DNA from: Nannochloropsis salina CCMP1776
Taxonomy: Eukaryota; Sar; Eustigmatophyceae; Eustigmatales; Monodopsidaceae
Direction: 5' to 3'
Assembly (NCBI GenBank): GCA_004565275.1
Contig: SDOX01000183.1
Span: 90,035 to 154,034, forward strand
DNA length: 64,000 bases
This document shows positions 19,695 to 30,070 of the stretch, one piece after another. Numbering within the stretch: position 1 is the first letter of the stretch; every line of letters begins with the position of its first letter. The notes under the pieces are model-generated. The model was not told where the DNA came from and ran no database searches. It saw only the letters and a list, made by a program, of their open reading frames with translations. The translations under genes and the position numbers were made by a program.

Positions 19695-21362
19695 ATGCAC
19701 ATACACTACACAGCCCACGCAATGTCCACCCCGACCCTTCTGCTCCGAAAATCGTGGACAAGAGCCGTCATCACATCCCCCCTCAGGCGGCATGCCTCCA
19801 CCTCTTCGTACCAGACTGCTCCGAGCTCCCACCATAATACGAGCGTAGTTGCGGCAGTAGTCGCCACGACCGCCCTTATTTACTGCACCACCGAGCACCA
19901 AGCCCCGACGGACCGCCAAGAGGGTATTTCTGCGTTCACTTCATCGTGCGCCCCACGGAAGGCTCATGCTCAGACATTGTATGTTACGGGTTCGGAGAGC
20001 GGGCGGGGTTTACAAGGGACTGTAATAGGAAAGCCGAGAATGGTTCCTTTGCCAGGCCCACCCGGCCCTATAGACAGTGTGTCTTTCGGTCCCTCATGGG
20101 CCGTGGTGGCGAAGGACGGGAACGTCTACTTGCTGACTGGACTCGGGGGGGCCAAGGACGAGGAGAAAGGGGCAGCGGGGAGCACAACAACCTTGCTGTA
20201 TGAAGCGGGAGGCGGATGGTTGGGCAGGAGAGCTACAGTGGTCCAAGTTGCTTGCACTCGCAGTAGGATTTATGGGCGGACGGAAACAGGCGATGTCTTG
20301 TACTGGACTCTAGGGGACGTCGCTGAGGACGGAGGGAGGAGGGAGGGGAGTCAAATGCCCCTCCCTCTCTCCCAACCCTTGCAACCTCGAGGACCGTACA
20401 GATACCGTGAGTGGGGCGACTCAAAGGGAAAACGGCCCACGGGCGTGGCGCATGTAAGTGCGGGGCCCGAGCACGCCGTCTTTGTCCTGACGGACGGGAG
20501 CGTGTATGGGGCCGGGGAGAATAGGGACGGTCGCTTGGGCCTCGGTCCAGAAGACGAGGCACCCCGGTCATCCCCAAGCCCTCTCCGCATGCAACTCCCG
20601 GAAGGGACGAAGGCAGTGACGGCGGCGTGTGGGAACACGCACACGCTGGTGCTCGACGAGGCGGGAGGGGTCTGGTCGTGTGGGGCCGACCCCTGGTATC
20701 AGCTGGGGCTGGGCGAGACCTGGAAAGTGACCAAGGACCGCCCGAACGCCATGGTCTGGCAGCCGCGGAAGGTCCGGGTCCTGGAAGACATGCAGGTGGG
20801 AAACCTGGCGGCGGGCGGGCAGCATTCCCTCTTCGCCGTCCTGGTTAAAGGCGGGGGCTGTTGGGTCGAGCAAGGCAATTTTGGCAAAATGGCGCGAACG
20901 CCGGCCCGGGTCCTGGAAGTATGGGCCACGGGATTTGGCCAGTACGGACAACTGGGGGACCGCAGCTATGTGCACCTGTCGACCCCGCGGTCGATCAAGG
21001 AACTGAGAATTCTAACCTACCCGGAGGTGACCCTGCCCTTCCCCCGCCTGGCCTGCGGGGAGAACCACAGCGCCGCGGTGGTGGTGGAGCCAACGGTCCT
21101 AGCGAATAAAAACGGGGGCCCGCCCCCCCGCGAGGCAGCGTGCACATTCCGGACACAGGCATACGTGTGGGGCCATAATCTAGGGGGGCAGTGTGGCACG
21201 GGGAGGGCTGGAAACGTGGGGAAGCCCGTGGTGGTGGATGGAGTGGGCGGGCGGGTGGACACGGTGGTGTGCGGCTACGACTACACGGGCTTTTTGGTGG
21301 CCCCGGCGGAGGGCGGGAAGGAGACAGGGGGGGAATCACGGGGAAAGAGTATCGTGAAGTAG
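19695..21362 (+). CDS. mitochondrial RCC1-repeat protein, FMP25/RCC1L type
   Basis: About 555 residues from ATG 19695; a second ATG at 19722 is equally possible. The N-terminus is basic and Ser/Thr-rich (LLRKSWTRAVITSPLRRHA), typical of a mitochondrial presequence. A single hydrophobic segment follows (VVAAVVATTALIYCTTE, about residues 50-68). The rest is a beta-propeller of RCC1 repeats. The clearest are GPEHAVFVLTDGSVYGAGEN, ACGNTHTLVLDEAGGVWSCG and ACGENHSAAVVVE, with the closing AYVWGHNLGGQCGTG...VCGYDYTGFLV. This layout (presequence, membrane anchor, propeller) matches yeast Fmp25 and human RCC1L, which act in the inner membrane in complex III biogenesis and mitoribosome assembly respectively. 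Intronless. Mitochondrial placement is inferred from the presequence; generic RCC1 proteins are the alternative. Confidence 0.8.
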   Translation: MHIHYTAHAMSTPTLLLRKSWTRAVITSPLRRHASTSSYQTAPSSHHNTSVVAAVVATTALIYCTTEHQAPTDRQEGISAFTSSCAPRKAHAQTLYVTGSESGRGLQGTVIGKPRMVPLPGPPGPIDSVSFGPSWAVVAKDGNVYLLTGLGGAKDEEKGAAGSTTTLLYEAGGGWLGRRATVVQVACTRSRIYGRTETGDVLYWTLGDVAEDGGRREGSQMPLPLSQPLQPRGPYRYREWGDSKGKRPTGVAHVSAGPEHAVFVLTDGSVYGAGENRDGRLGLGPEDEAPRSSPSPLRMQLPEGTKAVTAACGNTHTLVLDEAGGVWSCGADPWYQLGLGETWKVTKDRPNAMVWQPRKVRVLEDMQVGNLAAGGQHSLFAVLVKGGGCWVEQGNFGKMARTPARVLEVWATGFGQYGQLGDRSYVHLSTPRSIKELRILTYPEVTLPFPRLACGENHSAAVVVEPTVLANKNGGPPPREAACTFRTQAYVWGHNLGGQCGTGRAGNVGKPVVVDGVGGRVDTVVCGYDYTGFLVAPAEGGKETGGESRGKSIVK

Positions 21363-21803
21363 GAGGGAGCAAGGTAAGAAGGGCCAAGGAAAAGGCCGGA
21401 GTCGCTAGGCACACCGCCCTTGCCCCCTCCCCCCCCCAAGTTTGTGCTTTGCTTGCGTTGCTTTGCGACTTCAAAATGCACCGATTGGACTGTGTGTGCA
21501 CGAATAGCCTATGTACAAGCTTTCAGGCCTTCAGGTCCTGGCGCCGGGGTCTCCCCCGGTGCTCCCCGGGCCCGCCTCTTTCCCCTCCTCCATCCCACCC
21601 ACGCACCCCTCCTCGGCCCATCACATCTCGTCTCTTCCCTAAGCACACCTCATTGTCCCTCATTTAAGGCAACATTCCTGCCTCCCTCCCCCCTCCCCCC
21701 CCGCCAGCCAACCCTCCCTTCCCCTCCCCTCCTGTCCTCTCGCATGACCATACCACCCTTTCCCCCCCCCGCAAAGAGCCTGCACACCAGCTTCCTCACT
21801 CCC
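21363..21803. other. 441-bp convergent 3' intergenic, C-rich
   Basis: Between the RCC1-like stop (plus) and the hydrolase stop (minus). The plus strand is strongly pyrimidine-rich with repeated C runs. No coding signal. Confidence 0.5.
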
Positions 21804-22865
21804 TCAGACCCTCTCACCTTCTCCCTCTTCTGCGTCCAAAAACGCCACCACCATCTCCCGCCATTGGACGGCCGCCTCGAACATACAATTGTGCCCCGCC
21901 CCGGGGAAGAAGTGCACCGGCCAACCCTGGCGCCCGGCTTCTGCCAGCCTTTTGATTTCCAAAGCACTGGCCACCTTGTCCTCCAAAGCACCCAGGAGCA
22001 AGGTGGGCGCTTCGATGCGTGGAACCAGCTGGAGGGTGTGGTAAGGGTCCTCCACGTCGGAGGTATGGCTGCGGGCCACTATGGCCCGCAAACCCGCCAC
22101 TGTGTTGGCCGACTCCACGAATGCCACCCACTCCGGGATCTTCGATTCATATTTGGACAAGAACGCGGCCCCGTGACAATGGAGCATGGAATTCCAGGCG
22201 AATTCTTGCAGCATTCCGCGGTCCAAAGCGGCACGCCAGGACTTGATGATGAGCCGTCCCACTGCATCTCGTTCAGCGGGCACACCCGTCAGCACCAAAC
22301 GTCGCACCAATCCAGGGTGGAGGGCCGCGACGCCAAGACTGACGCGCCCGCCGAAGCTGAAGCCACACAAGTCGACGGGGCCTTCAATCTTCAGGGCTGC
22401 GTGCACACGGCAAAAGTCTTCAACGTGGACGGCGAGCGAGGCATCGGACAGGTCCAAATCGGTAGTGCGTCCCTGGCCGCGTGTTTCATAAACGATGAGC
22501 CGACGTTTCCGGGACAAGCCTTGGATGTGACCGACCCAGCTGGCGATGGTCTGCGCGGTACCACCGATGAGGACTAAGGGAGGGGGAACGCTGGCAGTGC
22601 CCGGATTGGAGGAGGGGAGGCCGGTGTCGAGGACACGCACATGTCGCAGGGGTTCGCCTAGCAGGGACACGTCGGGGATTTGGATGGTAAAGTCCCTTGC
22701 CTTGGAAGCTGAAACGAATGTCGGAGTAGCGGTCGCGATGGGGCGGGTGGAGTGAGGGTAGCGTCTGCCCCAAGGGGAGACGAGGCGAAAAGCCCCGGCC
22801 GCACGTACTACCGTCAACAAACAAAACAAGGAATGTGCAGAAAGCCGGGAATGCGGACGGGGCAT
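21804..22865 (-). CDS. alpha/beta hydrolase, likely plastid-targeted
   Basis: 353 residues, intronless, ATG at 22865. The N-terminus is a bipartite plastid presequence: a hydrophobic signal (SLFCLLTVVRAAGA) cut before Phe (AGA|FRLV), then a Ser/Thr/Arg-rich stretch. The hydrolase core has the oxyanion region VLIGGTAQT, the nucleophile elbow GFSFGG (Ser in G-x-S-x-G), a likely acid in LLGALEDKVAS and the catalytic His in PGAGHNCMF. VYETRGQGRT in place of DLRGHG is typical of MenH/BioH/epoxide-hydrolase-like AB1 hydrolases. The substrate cannot be read from sequence. It is head-to-head with NDUFA12. Confidence 0.85.
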   Translation of the reverse strand: MPRPHSRLSAHSLFCLLTVVRAAGAFRLVSPWGRRYPHSTRPIATATPTFVSASKARDFTIQIPDVSLLGEPLRHVRVLDTGLPSSNPGTASVPPPLVLIGGTAQTIASWVGHIQGLSRKRRLIVYETRGQGRTTDLDLSDASLAVHVEDFCRVHAALKIEGPVDLCGFSFGGRVSLGVAALHPGLVRRLVLTGVPAERDAVGRLIIKSWRAALDRGMLQEFAWNSMLHCHGAAFLSKYESKIPEWVAFVESANTVAGLRAIVARSHTSDVEDPYHTLQLVPRIEAPTLLLGALEDKVASALEIKRLAEAGRQGWPVHFFPGAGHNCMFEAAVQWREMVVAFLDAEEGEGERV

Positions 22866-23459
22866 AAGCTGTGGGCGTGGGCACGGTGGGAATGAAAGCT
22901 TGAAATCGTATCGATAAAATGCATTTGAGCGTAGTATTTTTGCAGGGGCTCTTGGAGGGAGCTGGGGGCTTGCCAGTGACGACGGCGATCATGTCCTTCT
23001 CATATCACTCAAATCAATAGACTTTTCCTGCGACAGACCCTTTGGTACACCCGCCGTGGACACGTCAATGCCCTGCGATCCTAAGTTTTGCCCTGACCTA
23101 ACTTATTTGTCTCCTCGGTTCACAATGCGCACAGGGAGGCCTCGGAGCAAGTGTCGCCCTTGCTGGCTTGCTTTCGGAAGACCTTGTCTGGCTCGTCTCT
23201 GCAGCCAGAAAGGACAGGCGAGATAAAGGGCATAACCCGGTAATTGTGAGGGGGGTGACCTCTATAGAATCGTTGAACGATAGCGGTGTTGGAGTCGTCA
23301 TCTGTGCGTGAAAAGATGTGTGTCGTGGAAGCTTGAGAGACGGCTCAGGATTCAGAGACTTTCATGGAATTATCCTGGCTCCTGAGGCGATCCTTTCGGT
23401 GCAAGCATGCACAAGTCGCATTCATATTTCATCTGTGGTCTCATTCCCAGGAATTAAAG
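22866..23459. promoter_or_regulatory. 594-bp region shared by divergent hydrolase and NDUFA12
   Basis: Presumed to hold both promoters. A CCCAG acceptor-like site 9 bases before the NDUFA12 ATG hints at a 5' UTR intron. An in-frame upstream ATG at 23364 could extend NDUFA12 by 32 residues, but the extension does not look like a presequence of this subunit. Confidence 0.4.
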
Positions 23460-24847
23460 ATGGCATCTGTGGTGCAAAAATACATGAAGGCCCTGCGCGT
23501 GTACGGTTGGCGAGAAACGCTCTACAAGATGTACTCGGTACGTGATTACCTTCCCGGCCTCCGTCTTATTTCGTCCTGGATGTACGTGCGTTCACTTTTC
23601 TCGATATCGCATCAACGTCAGCACCAGTTGAATAAAAAAAATCGCGCGTCTGTGGAGCGGTCGTGTGCTTTCTTCAAAGTCAGGTCGTAGGCTCACCGCC
23701 CCCCCTGAAATTCTTCCCCTCTTCTTTTCTTCATAATCATCCCGTGGCTCTCAGATGGGCGAAGTCAAGTTCGGGGATTTGAAAGGCGTGGACGTGAATG
23801 GGAACAAATATTTTGAAAACGTCGAGTACCCGTTTGGGCAACATCGCTGGGTGGAATACAAGGTAGGGAGAGAGAGGGAAAGGCCGGGGCGATGGAGAGA
23901 GGAGGCCTGGGACGAGGATGCACGTCCCGCAGGAGGAGAGGCAAATGCTGCACGATACCCTCCTGTCTCGTCGAGCTCACGCGCACGCTCCCCCCTAGGA
24001 TATCCACAACTACGAGCCATCAAGCATCCCGCCTGAGTGGCACGGGTGGATCCATCACATGACAGACGAGGTGCCGGCTGGAAAGGCGGGGGTGACAGAG
24101 CCGGGAATGAAGATTGCGGAGGGCCAACATACCCCCTACCAGGTGAGGAAGGAGGGAGGGAGGGAAAGCGGACGGGCGGGAATATCCGGCAGTCTCTGCG
24201 CGTGCTTCGGCCTAATTCGGAGTCTGAGTGAGTGCGTCAACGCACTCACCCAGGCCTTCAACTGCCGCCTCTATCTCTCTATACGTTATGTCTGGCAGGT
24301 GGCGACGGGGCTGACGGACTACCAGATGGAAGGGCAATTGAACTGGACGGCCCATCGCTCGCGTGGCTACGGCGTGGGCAGCTTGCATCAAAAGGCGGGG
24401 GAGCCCGACAAGTTTTGGGTCCAGCCAGGGCACCCGCTGGCCGCAAAGAAGCAAGAAAAGGGGAAAGGCGGAAGATTCGAGGTACGTGCTGGTGGAGAGG
24501 GAAAAGAGAGGGGTGGATACGGGGGTGAGGGTTATAGAGTATGTTGGGGGACAGTCCGAAAGGGAGAGGGAGACGGCGGGCGCGAGTGATCTGTACTGTG
24601 TGCAGTGCGAATAAATCCGGGTATGAAAACGAAGGGACTCCTGTCTTGGTGGGAGATTCCGACGAGAGAGCACCCGTGGACCATCTATGAAGGCTATACC
24701 CTTCCCTCCTCATCCGAGCCACATTTTCCCCTTTTCGAACCTTGTTTCGCATCGGCGCAGGGTTTGAAAGGTTACGAGGCGTGGAACCCCTCGGATCCGG
24801 AGGGAAAGAAGACAGCGCAGCCCATTCGCTCCCTGGACGAGAACTAG
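23460..24847 (+). CDS. NDUFA12: NADH:ubiquinone oxidoreductase subunit NDUFA12 (B17.2), five exons
   Basis: Accessory subunit on the matrix arm of mitochondrial complex I. Exons 23460-23537, 23755-23862, 23999-24142, 24299-24481 and 24761-24847 all have GT/AG boundaries and join in phase 0, giving 199 residues. The core matches the family: GDLKGVDVNGNKYFENVEYP, FGQHRWVEYK, and PPEWHGWIHHMTDEVP. In family members this is followed by a shorter tail; here exon 4 adds a longer loop, MEGQLNWTAHRSRGYGVGS, and a Lys-rich stretch. The protein ends KGYEAWNPSDPEGKKTAQP. The longer C-terminus resembles plant and protist versions more than the 145-residue animal protein. The last intron (279 nt) is the largest, and a skipped small exon inside it cannot be excluded. 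Confidence 0.93.
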
Positions 24848-26422
24848 AGTGGAAAAGAACCGGCGAAAAGAACGGGGCCGGTCTCCCTGAAGGGCAAGAC
24901 CGTCAGGGATGGACCGATAAAAAAGGATGTATGCTCGGTGTCGTGTGACAGGGCTGAGAATGGGTACGCCAACTTGTGACAGATGTGTGTGTGTGTCTCG
25001 ACCCATATGCGACGTGGCATGATGGAAGGCAAAAGGAAAAAAATGAAGGATTGCTATGTTGTCGTGTTGTTTGTACGCCATCTGATGGGCTCTTAGTCTT
25101 CCGGATCATTTCATGCCAAAGCCAATGCTACACTTTGATTGCATTCCATTCTTTCGTGCTTTTTAAATTTGATGCGTGCTCAAACCCCTTCAAATGCCGC
25201 CCTCCTCCACCGTCCTCAACATTTAATGCCTCGCATTGCTCAAAATCCAATAGAAATACAATTTTTTCGCAACAAAGTAAGGTGAAAGTCCAGTATGCAT
25301 GCCGTACAATTGACTCAGATAACGTCAGCAGTGATATTTGATCTGTGTAGCATCACCTTAATCAGCTTTGCCGGTCAACCAAAGTGCTCTTGAATCTTCT
25401 CGCACGAGAAACCCCCGCCTGGGCTTTTCTCGCGTCTTAGATGGAAATATTTGGTCCTTCCATACGTGCAATTGCATGCTCAATCCCCGCCATCTTGCGG
25501 CTCACCGCACCAAAGCTTTCACATGGGCCATCATGCTTGGTATCTGAGCTGCATCCGGTCTGGGTCCCAGTATTTTGTAACACGTTAGCCAGCGGCGGGC
25601 GAGGCTTTCCTTCGAATCCGCCGGTTGGGAGATGACCCGAACGAATGCACTTCCACGTCCAGTCACCCCGTGGCCACGGCCTGGCGTTCACAAGCATGTC
25701 AATTTAAATACACAAGTCGCTTCTTGTATCAGTGAGAAGTGAAGTGTGGAGGTTGGCCAGACCTTTGGTCGCTGGGCGTAATTGTCATATTGTAGAGAAG
25801 TCGCTGGAAATCCTCCTGACATTGCTGGCTGCGCCTCCGCTTTTTTCAAAGCCCCTGTCCAGCGACGACTACCGAGACTAGCGTGCAATAGTGCGCCCAA
25901 TACGCCGCCGGACACGAATACAACTGACGGATGTACACGGTATCGCTTGACTTTATTCGGTGCTTAGGGTGGGAACCTTTTAATCAAAATTGGACTTGTT
26001 TGTTGTCGAAAAGGTAGGAGCCTGCTGCCACGCTAGGAAGCCGGCGGACTGATTTTTTTGTAGAGATGCTCGGCCTCGTCGGCTTCCTGGACTGCCATCG
26101 ATACAAATTCACAACTGTTGGTCGTAAATTATTGAATATGCTATATTTTTATCTTTGAACGAGATAAAAAGCGTGCATGCCTGGCGACATGCTGTCTCTG
26201 GTTCATGATGCTATATATTCGAAGGTCCCCGATGCGCTCGGCCGCCCGTCTCGCTAGTCATGCATGCGCTAAGGTTCATGATTTGACGGTCGCAAAGGCC
26301 AACATAACATTCACGTCTTGTTTCTTCTCTTACATTTGTTGCTTGAACAGGGAAGTTTCGTGGGTGCGACCATAGAAAGGCTGTTAAGTGGAGCGAAACG
26401 CCCTGTATGCCTGAACTCCGCC
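24848..26422. other. intergenic, 1.6 kb, with one weak minus-strand gene candidate
   Basis: Contains the NDUFA12 3' end and the NYN-finger gene promoter. A TG repeat occurs near 24985. The only coding-like material is on the minus strand at 25437-26098 (listed separately). Confidence 0.4.
25437..26098 (-). CDS. possible small spliced membrane protein (tentative)
   Basis: Not recognised. From ATG 26098 the minus strand reads MAVQEADEAEHLYKKI and would need a short intron with an unusual GTCCGC donor. Joined in phase to an acceptor near 25967, it gives T-PNKVKRYRVHPSVVFVSGG, a single predicted membrane segment (VVFVSGGVLGALLHASLG), and a polar tail to about 25830. A further coding-like segment (SFGAVSRKMAGIEHAIARM) lies at 25440-25530 in another frame and could be a last exon. 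Base composition and the amphipathic pattern look protein-like, but no junction has a strong splice site. The size would fit a small mitochondrial inner-membrane protein; that is a guess. Transcript data would decide. Confidence 0.25.
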
Positions 26423-28918
26423 ATGGCGTCACCCGGTCTCCCTGAGCACACAGCTTACCTTCTCATCGATGGCCAGCACATGCGCGCCGGTTTGCAAGCA
26501 GCAGGTCGGTATTCTTGCAAGTCTTGCTCTCTTATGGTGGGCGTGTAAAAATAAAATGTTTGAAGTCAGAAATTCGGAAGCGGAGGGGGGAGCAGTCATC
26601 CTACACTAGCTTTCAGGTGCCTGATGGTCTTTGAAACTGCCTCTTTGACCTGCCATTAACGACTCCTACCTCCACAACAAAAAAATCATGCAGGAATAGC
26701 CTCGTTTCGGCACGTGGTAAAGGCCTTCGAGATCGCCTATCGGTGTACAGTCCATAGGACGACATGGCAAGGACCCGCCTGCTCCGCCAGCTTACAATTA
26801 TTTCCTCTGGACGGAGCCTCTCCTGCAGGGGGGCACGTGTCGGGAGAGGGTAGGTCTTCCTGTACAAACGAAGGCGACGAAGCAGTAAGGCAGCATCAAA
26901 AAATTCCCTTTCCTAAGGAATCGGGCCTTGCCTCGGCCCTGGCCGCCTTTTCGGGCGCGTACGACGGAGAACAAGACAAAAGCCTGGCAATTCTCGTCTC
27001 TGCCGATGGAACATTGAGCAAAACATTGCTGCAATCGACAAGAAAGGTTGCAGTGTGCGGGTCGCGGGGTTCCTTGGCGCCCTCCCTGCTGCCCTGGGTC
27101 CGTGTTCTGGCCGACGGAGGACTTTTCCTAGAGGATGTTCTTGGCTTGGCGCAGGGCCTCATTCGCGAGGACTTTACCGCACAAGCGACACAAAAATTCC
27201 AGCAGGGGCCATCGAGGATGCTTTCCCAGCCACAGCAAGCGCAGCACATGCAGCAATGGCAACAGCAGCAGGCTCTTGACGTCCATGATCGCCGTATACC
27301 CCAATGCTTGTTGCCCTCAGTGCCAGCCAGCCATCTTCCAGAGAGCCGGAGCACGGCCCCCTCGACACCGACCCTGGCGCCAAGCCTGCATGCCGTAAAA
27401 GGGGATTTTACGAACGACGCCCGTCCCTGGCCCTGGTCGGGGCTCCCTCTCCTACAGCAGAGCATGGCCGAGGGCCTGCCGCCCGGGCTCGGCGGCGACA
27501 CTAGCCGTGTGGAATGCGGCCAATACGGGTCACGAACTGATCTGCTGGCGAAGATGAATCTGGGCTCTGGGTCCTCTCTTCCATCGCGGCAACGACATGC
27601 ATTGCTCCTACAGGCGCAAGAGCAGCTGCGTATGCCGCCAGATACGCAGCCGTTACAGAGCACAGGACATGGCAGCATGCCAAGTGAAAGAAATCATGGA
27701 AAGCCAAACATATCTGTCTATGAGTCGAATGAGGCAATTGCCTGCCTGCACGCACCGGCGAGCGGCGAGAAGGAAGATCGATTGAAACGCCGCAGGTCAC
27801 CCAAACTTCGTCTGCGCTGTTTTGCGGGGCCGCTGTGCAAGAAGTTGCAGGACGAGGACCATGTGCGTCGCACCACCCACCCGTGTCCTGACGGGTTGGC
27901 TTGTCCTGTTGTGCATGCGCCGGAGACTCCAGAAACGATGCTGCACATGGAGAGCTTCCTCCACCCTTGTCCAAAGGGAAGCGCATGCTTGGATGAGAGC
28001 CCTGGACACTCCTCTCTGTTTGAGCACGTGGGGAGAAACATCATGCCGCTGTGCATGCAGGTTGGGTGTCGTGCGGGCGGAGGGTACACGAGGCCAGTGG
28101 GAGGGATGGGGCGGGGCGGAGGAAACGCGTGGGAGAAACAAGCGATGGAGGCGGCGTTGGAGGAATGCCACGGAGGCGTGCCTCACCGACACATTTGCCC
28201 GCACGGTCAGCATTGCTCGTTTCTGACGCATTCAGTGGCGGACAAGCGGGTAATACGGCACACGGCGGCTTTCATCCACCCTTGTCCGTGGGGGTCTCGG
28301 TGTGTGGCGCGAAAGTCTGAAACCTGGAACTGGCAGCACATGCTGCAGTTTACCCATTTTCCGGAGGAGATGGAACCGGAAACGATCGTGCGAGAGGGAG
28401 AAGGCAACGTATTAAGCTTGGCGAACCAGGCTCATGGAAGAATATGGGACCTTCTGGGTCATGGGGGAACACAATGGAGGCGTGGGACTCACACTTGCGT
28501 CAGGGAGGTCCCGCCGACGTTCTACAACCCGCCGAGGGGGGGAAAAGCGATCGGCGCCTCCCTTGCCCCTCACCTTATATCTCAACCCCTTGAGAGGCAT
28601 CCTTCGTGTCCTCTCCCCGAGAGACAAGAGCTTGAGGTCAAGAGGACCTTCTCCTCTCCGTGCACGTCCATGTCGTCGTACTCGGAATTCGACGACCAGG
28701 AAGACGCCGGGGTGCCTTTGGATGGAATTCACCTGCAGGGGGAGGAGCGACTTACCCGTGGAGCGGGAGCGGTGCGCCCGGCGGGTGTCTGGATCATGGA
28801 AGACGTCAGGGATCATGAAGGACTGCCAAGGAGCAACCTGGTGCACGCGCGTTCCCCCCCCGATCCCAATCACTTGGAGTACCTGAAGGTCTCTGGCCCG
28901 CGCTCCACGATGGCGTGA
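26423..28918 (+). CDS. NYN-like domain protein with five PBZ-like C-x5-C / H-x5-H zinc fingers
   Basis: Exons 26423-26504 and 26694-28918 join in phase (GCA GCA G|GA ATA); the start is the Kozak-like gccATGG. About 768 residues. The N-terminus, TAYLLIDGQHMRAGL, then LAILVSADGTLSK and VCGSRGSLAPSLLPW...ADGGLFLED, has the strand order and acidic residues of NYN/PIN-like ribonuclease domains. Residues 190-350 are Gln/Pro/Ser-rich. From 27818 come five fingers with C-x5-C, Gly three after the first Cys, and H-x5-H usually with an aromatic before the last His: CFAGPLC, CPDGLAC, CPKGSAC, CPHGQHC and CPWGSRC. A degenerate CMQVGC sits between the third and fourth complete fingers. The spacing matches poly(ADP-ribose)-binding PBZ fingers. 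A role in RNA or PAR-linked control is inferred; I know of no described family with this combination. Confidence 0.7.
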
Positions 28919-30070
28919 GTCTCTGGTGCTGTGGAGGAAGGAAATTTGCTCTTCGTATTTTATAGCACAAAATCAAAGTCCACTGCCAAGCGCCGGGTGG
29001 AGGAGTTTCAAAAACCGGTTGGATATGGATTGTGTCAAACTATGCGTGATACGACGTGACCGCCAGGCCAGAAAAATGCGTGCCGCGCGCCTCACATTTA
29101 GGATGATGCATCTTCAGATATATAAAATGCAACTACGAATGAATTACCGAATTGCTTCAAATAATTATGATGGCTTGAATAAGCTGACGATAAGAGGACT
29201 TCAGCATCTAGTCCCTAAAATTGGAATGAGAAACTATAGAATCGGCCGCGATACTACTAGAGTAGTCGAAACCGTACATCTGTATCAAACCACTTCTTAG
29301 TGAGGCGCCATGATGCGATAAGTTGTGAAACTACAACCACATATAAGGTTAGCTTAGTGATTTTAAATACCAAGAAATTAGCGAAGACATTGAATTAAGC
29401 TACGTCGTAGCCCAGATCAATAGAAATAAGACAGACCATAAAATAGTATTTTGTCAAATGCAAAAAAGAGAAGGGAAGAAAGAAACCCGTCGCCGGAATG
29501 AAGATGACAAATTAATACACGGAGAGGTATGCAGGCCTGGGGCATCGTTCATCAATAGTTTCTGTCCCGTCCTCCAACCTCCCCCCACAAAAGATCATCA
29601 AGACATAAACGAAGACTACTGCTGATGCCAAGGTGTAAAGTTGCCTCTAAAGGACACACATTGACAGCGAGCGTCGTCTTTCAATATTTTCCCTCTGCTC
29701 ATCGCATGTTTTGTGGGAAACGTGCGGCCTGGTGGGCACGAAGAGAATGGGCCACCGACCACATTCGCGCCTGTCGAGTCGCAGCAAACTTCAAGTCGCT
29801 CCGACGATGGTACTCGTTGCCTACGTCATGTCCCCTGTCTCCGGCAACACTTTTCGAAACTGTAATTTATCTAGGTGTACGGCAACATAACGGTACGATC
29901 TCATCTCTGGGAGCGCAGGCATGCTCGTGCTCTCCTTTTTATTCGCCATTTTCAAACCCCGGATGAGATGTGAGAATTCAAAGCAAGCCGGTCACACTCA
30001 CCATACCAGGCATTATTTATCTACCTGCGCCAGGATGCCATTCAGCGAGGAACTCTTGCGCCCTCAAGAT
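28919..30070. other. intergenic, 1.15 kb
   Basis: AT-rich to about 29620. The frame of the following hydrolase is open upstream to an ATG at 29921, but 29921-30070 reads as an unlikely leader. No other gene, tRNA or repeat seen. Confidence 0.45.
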
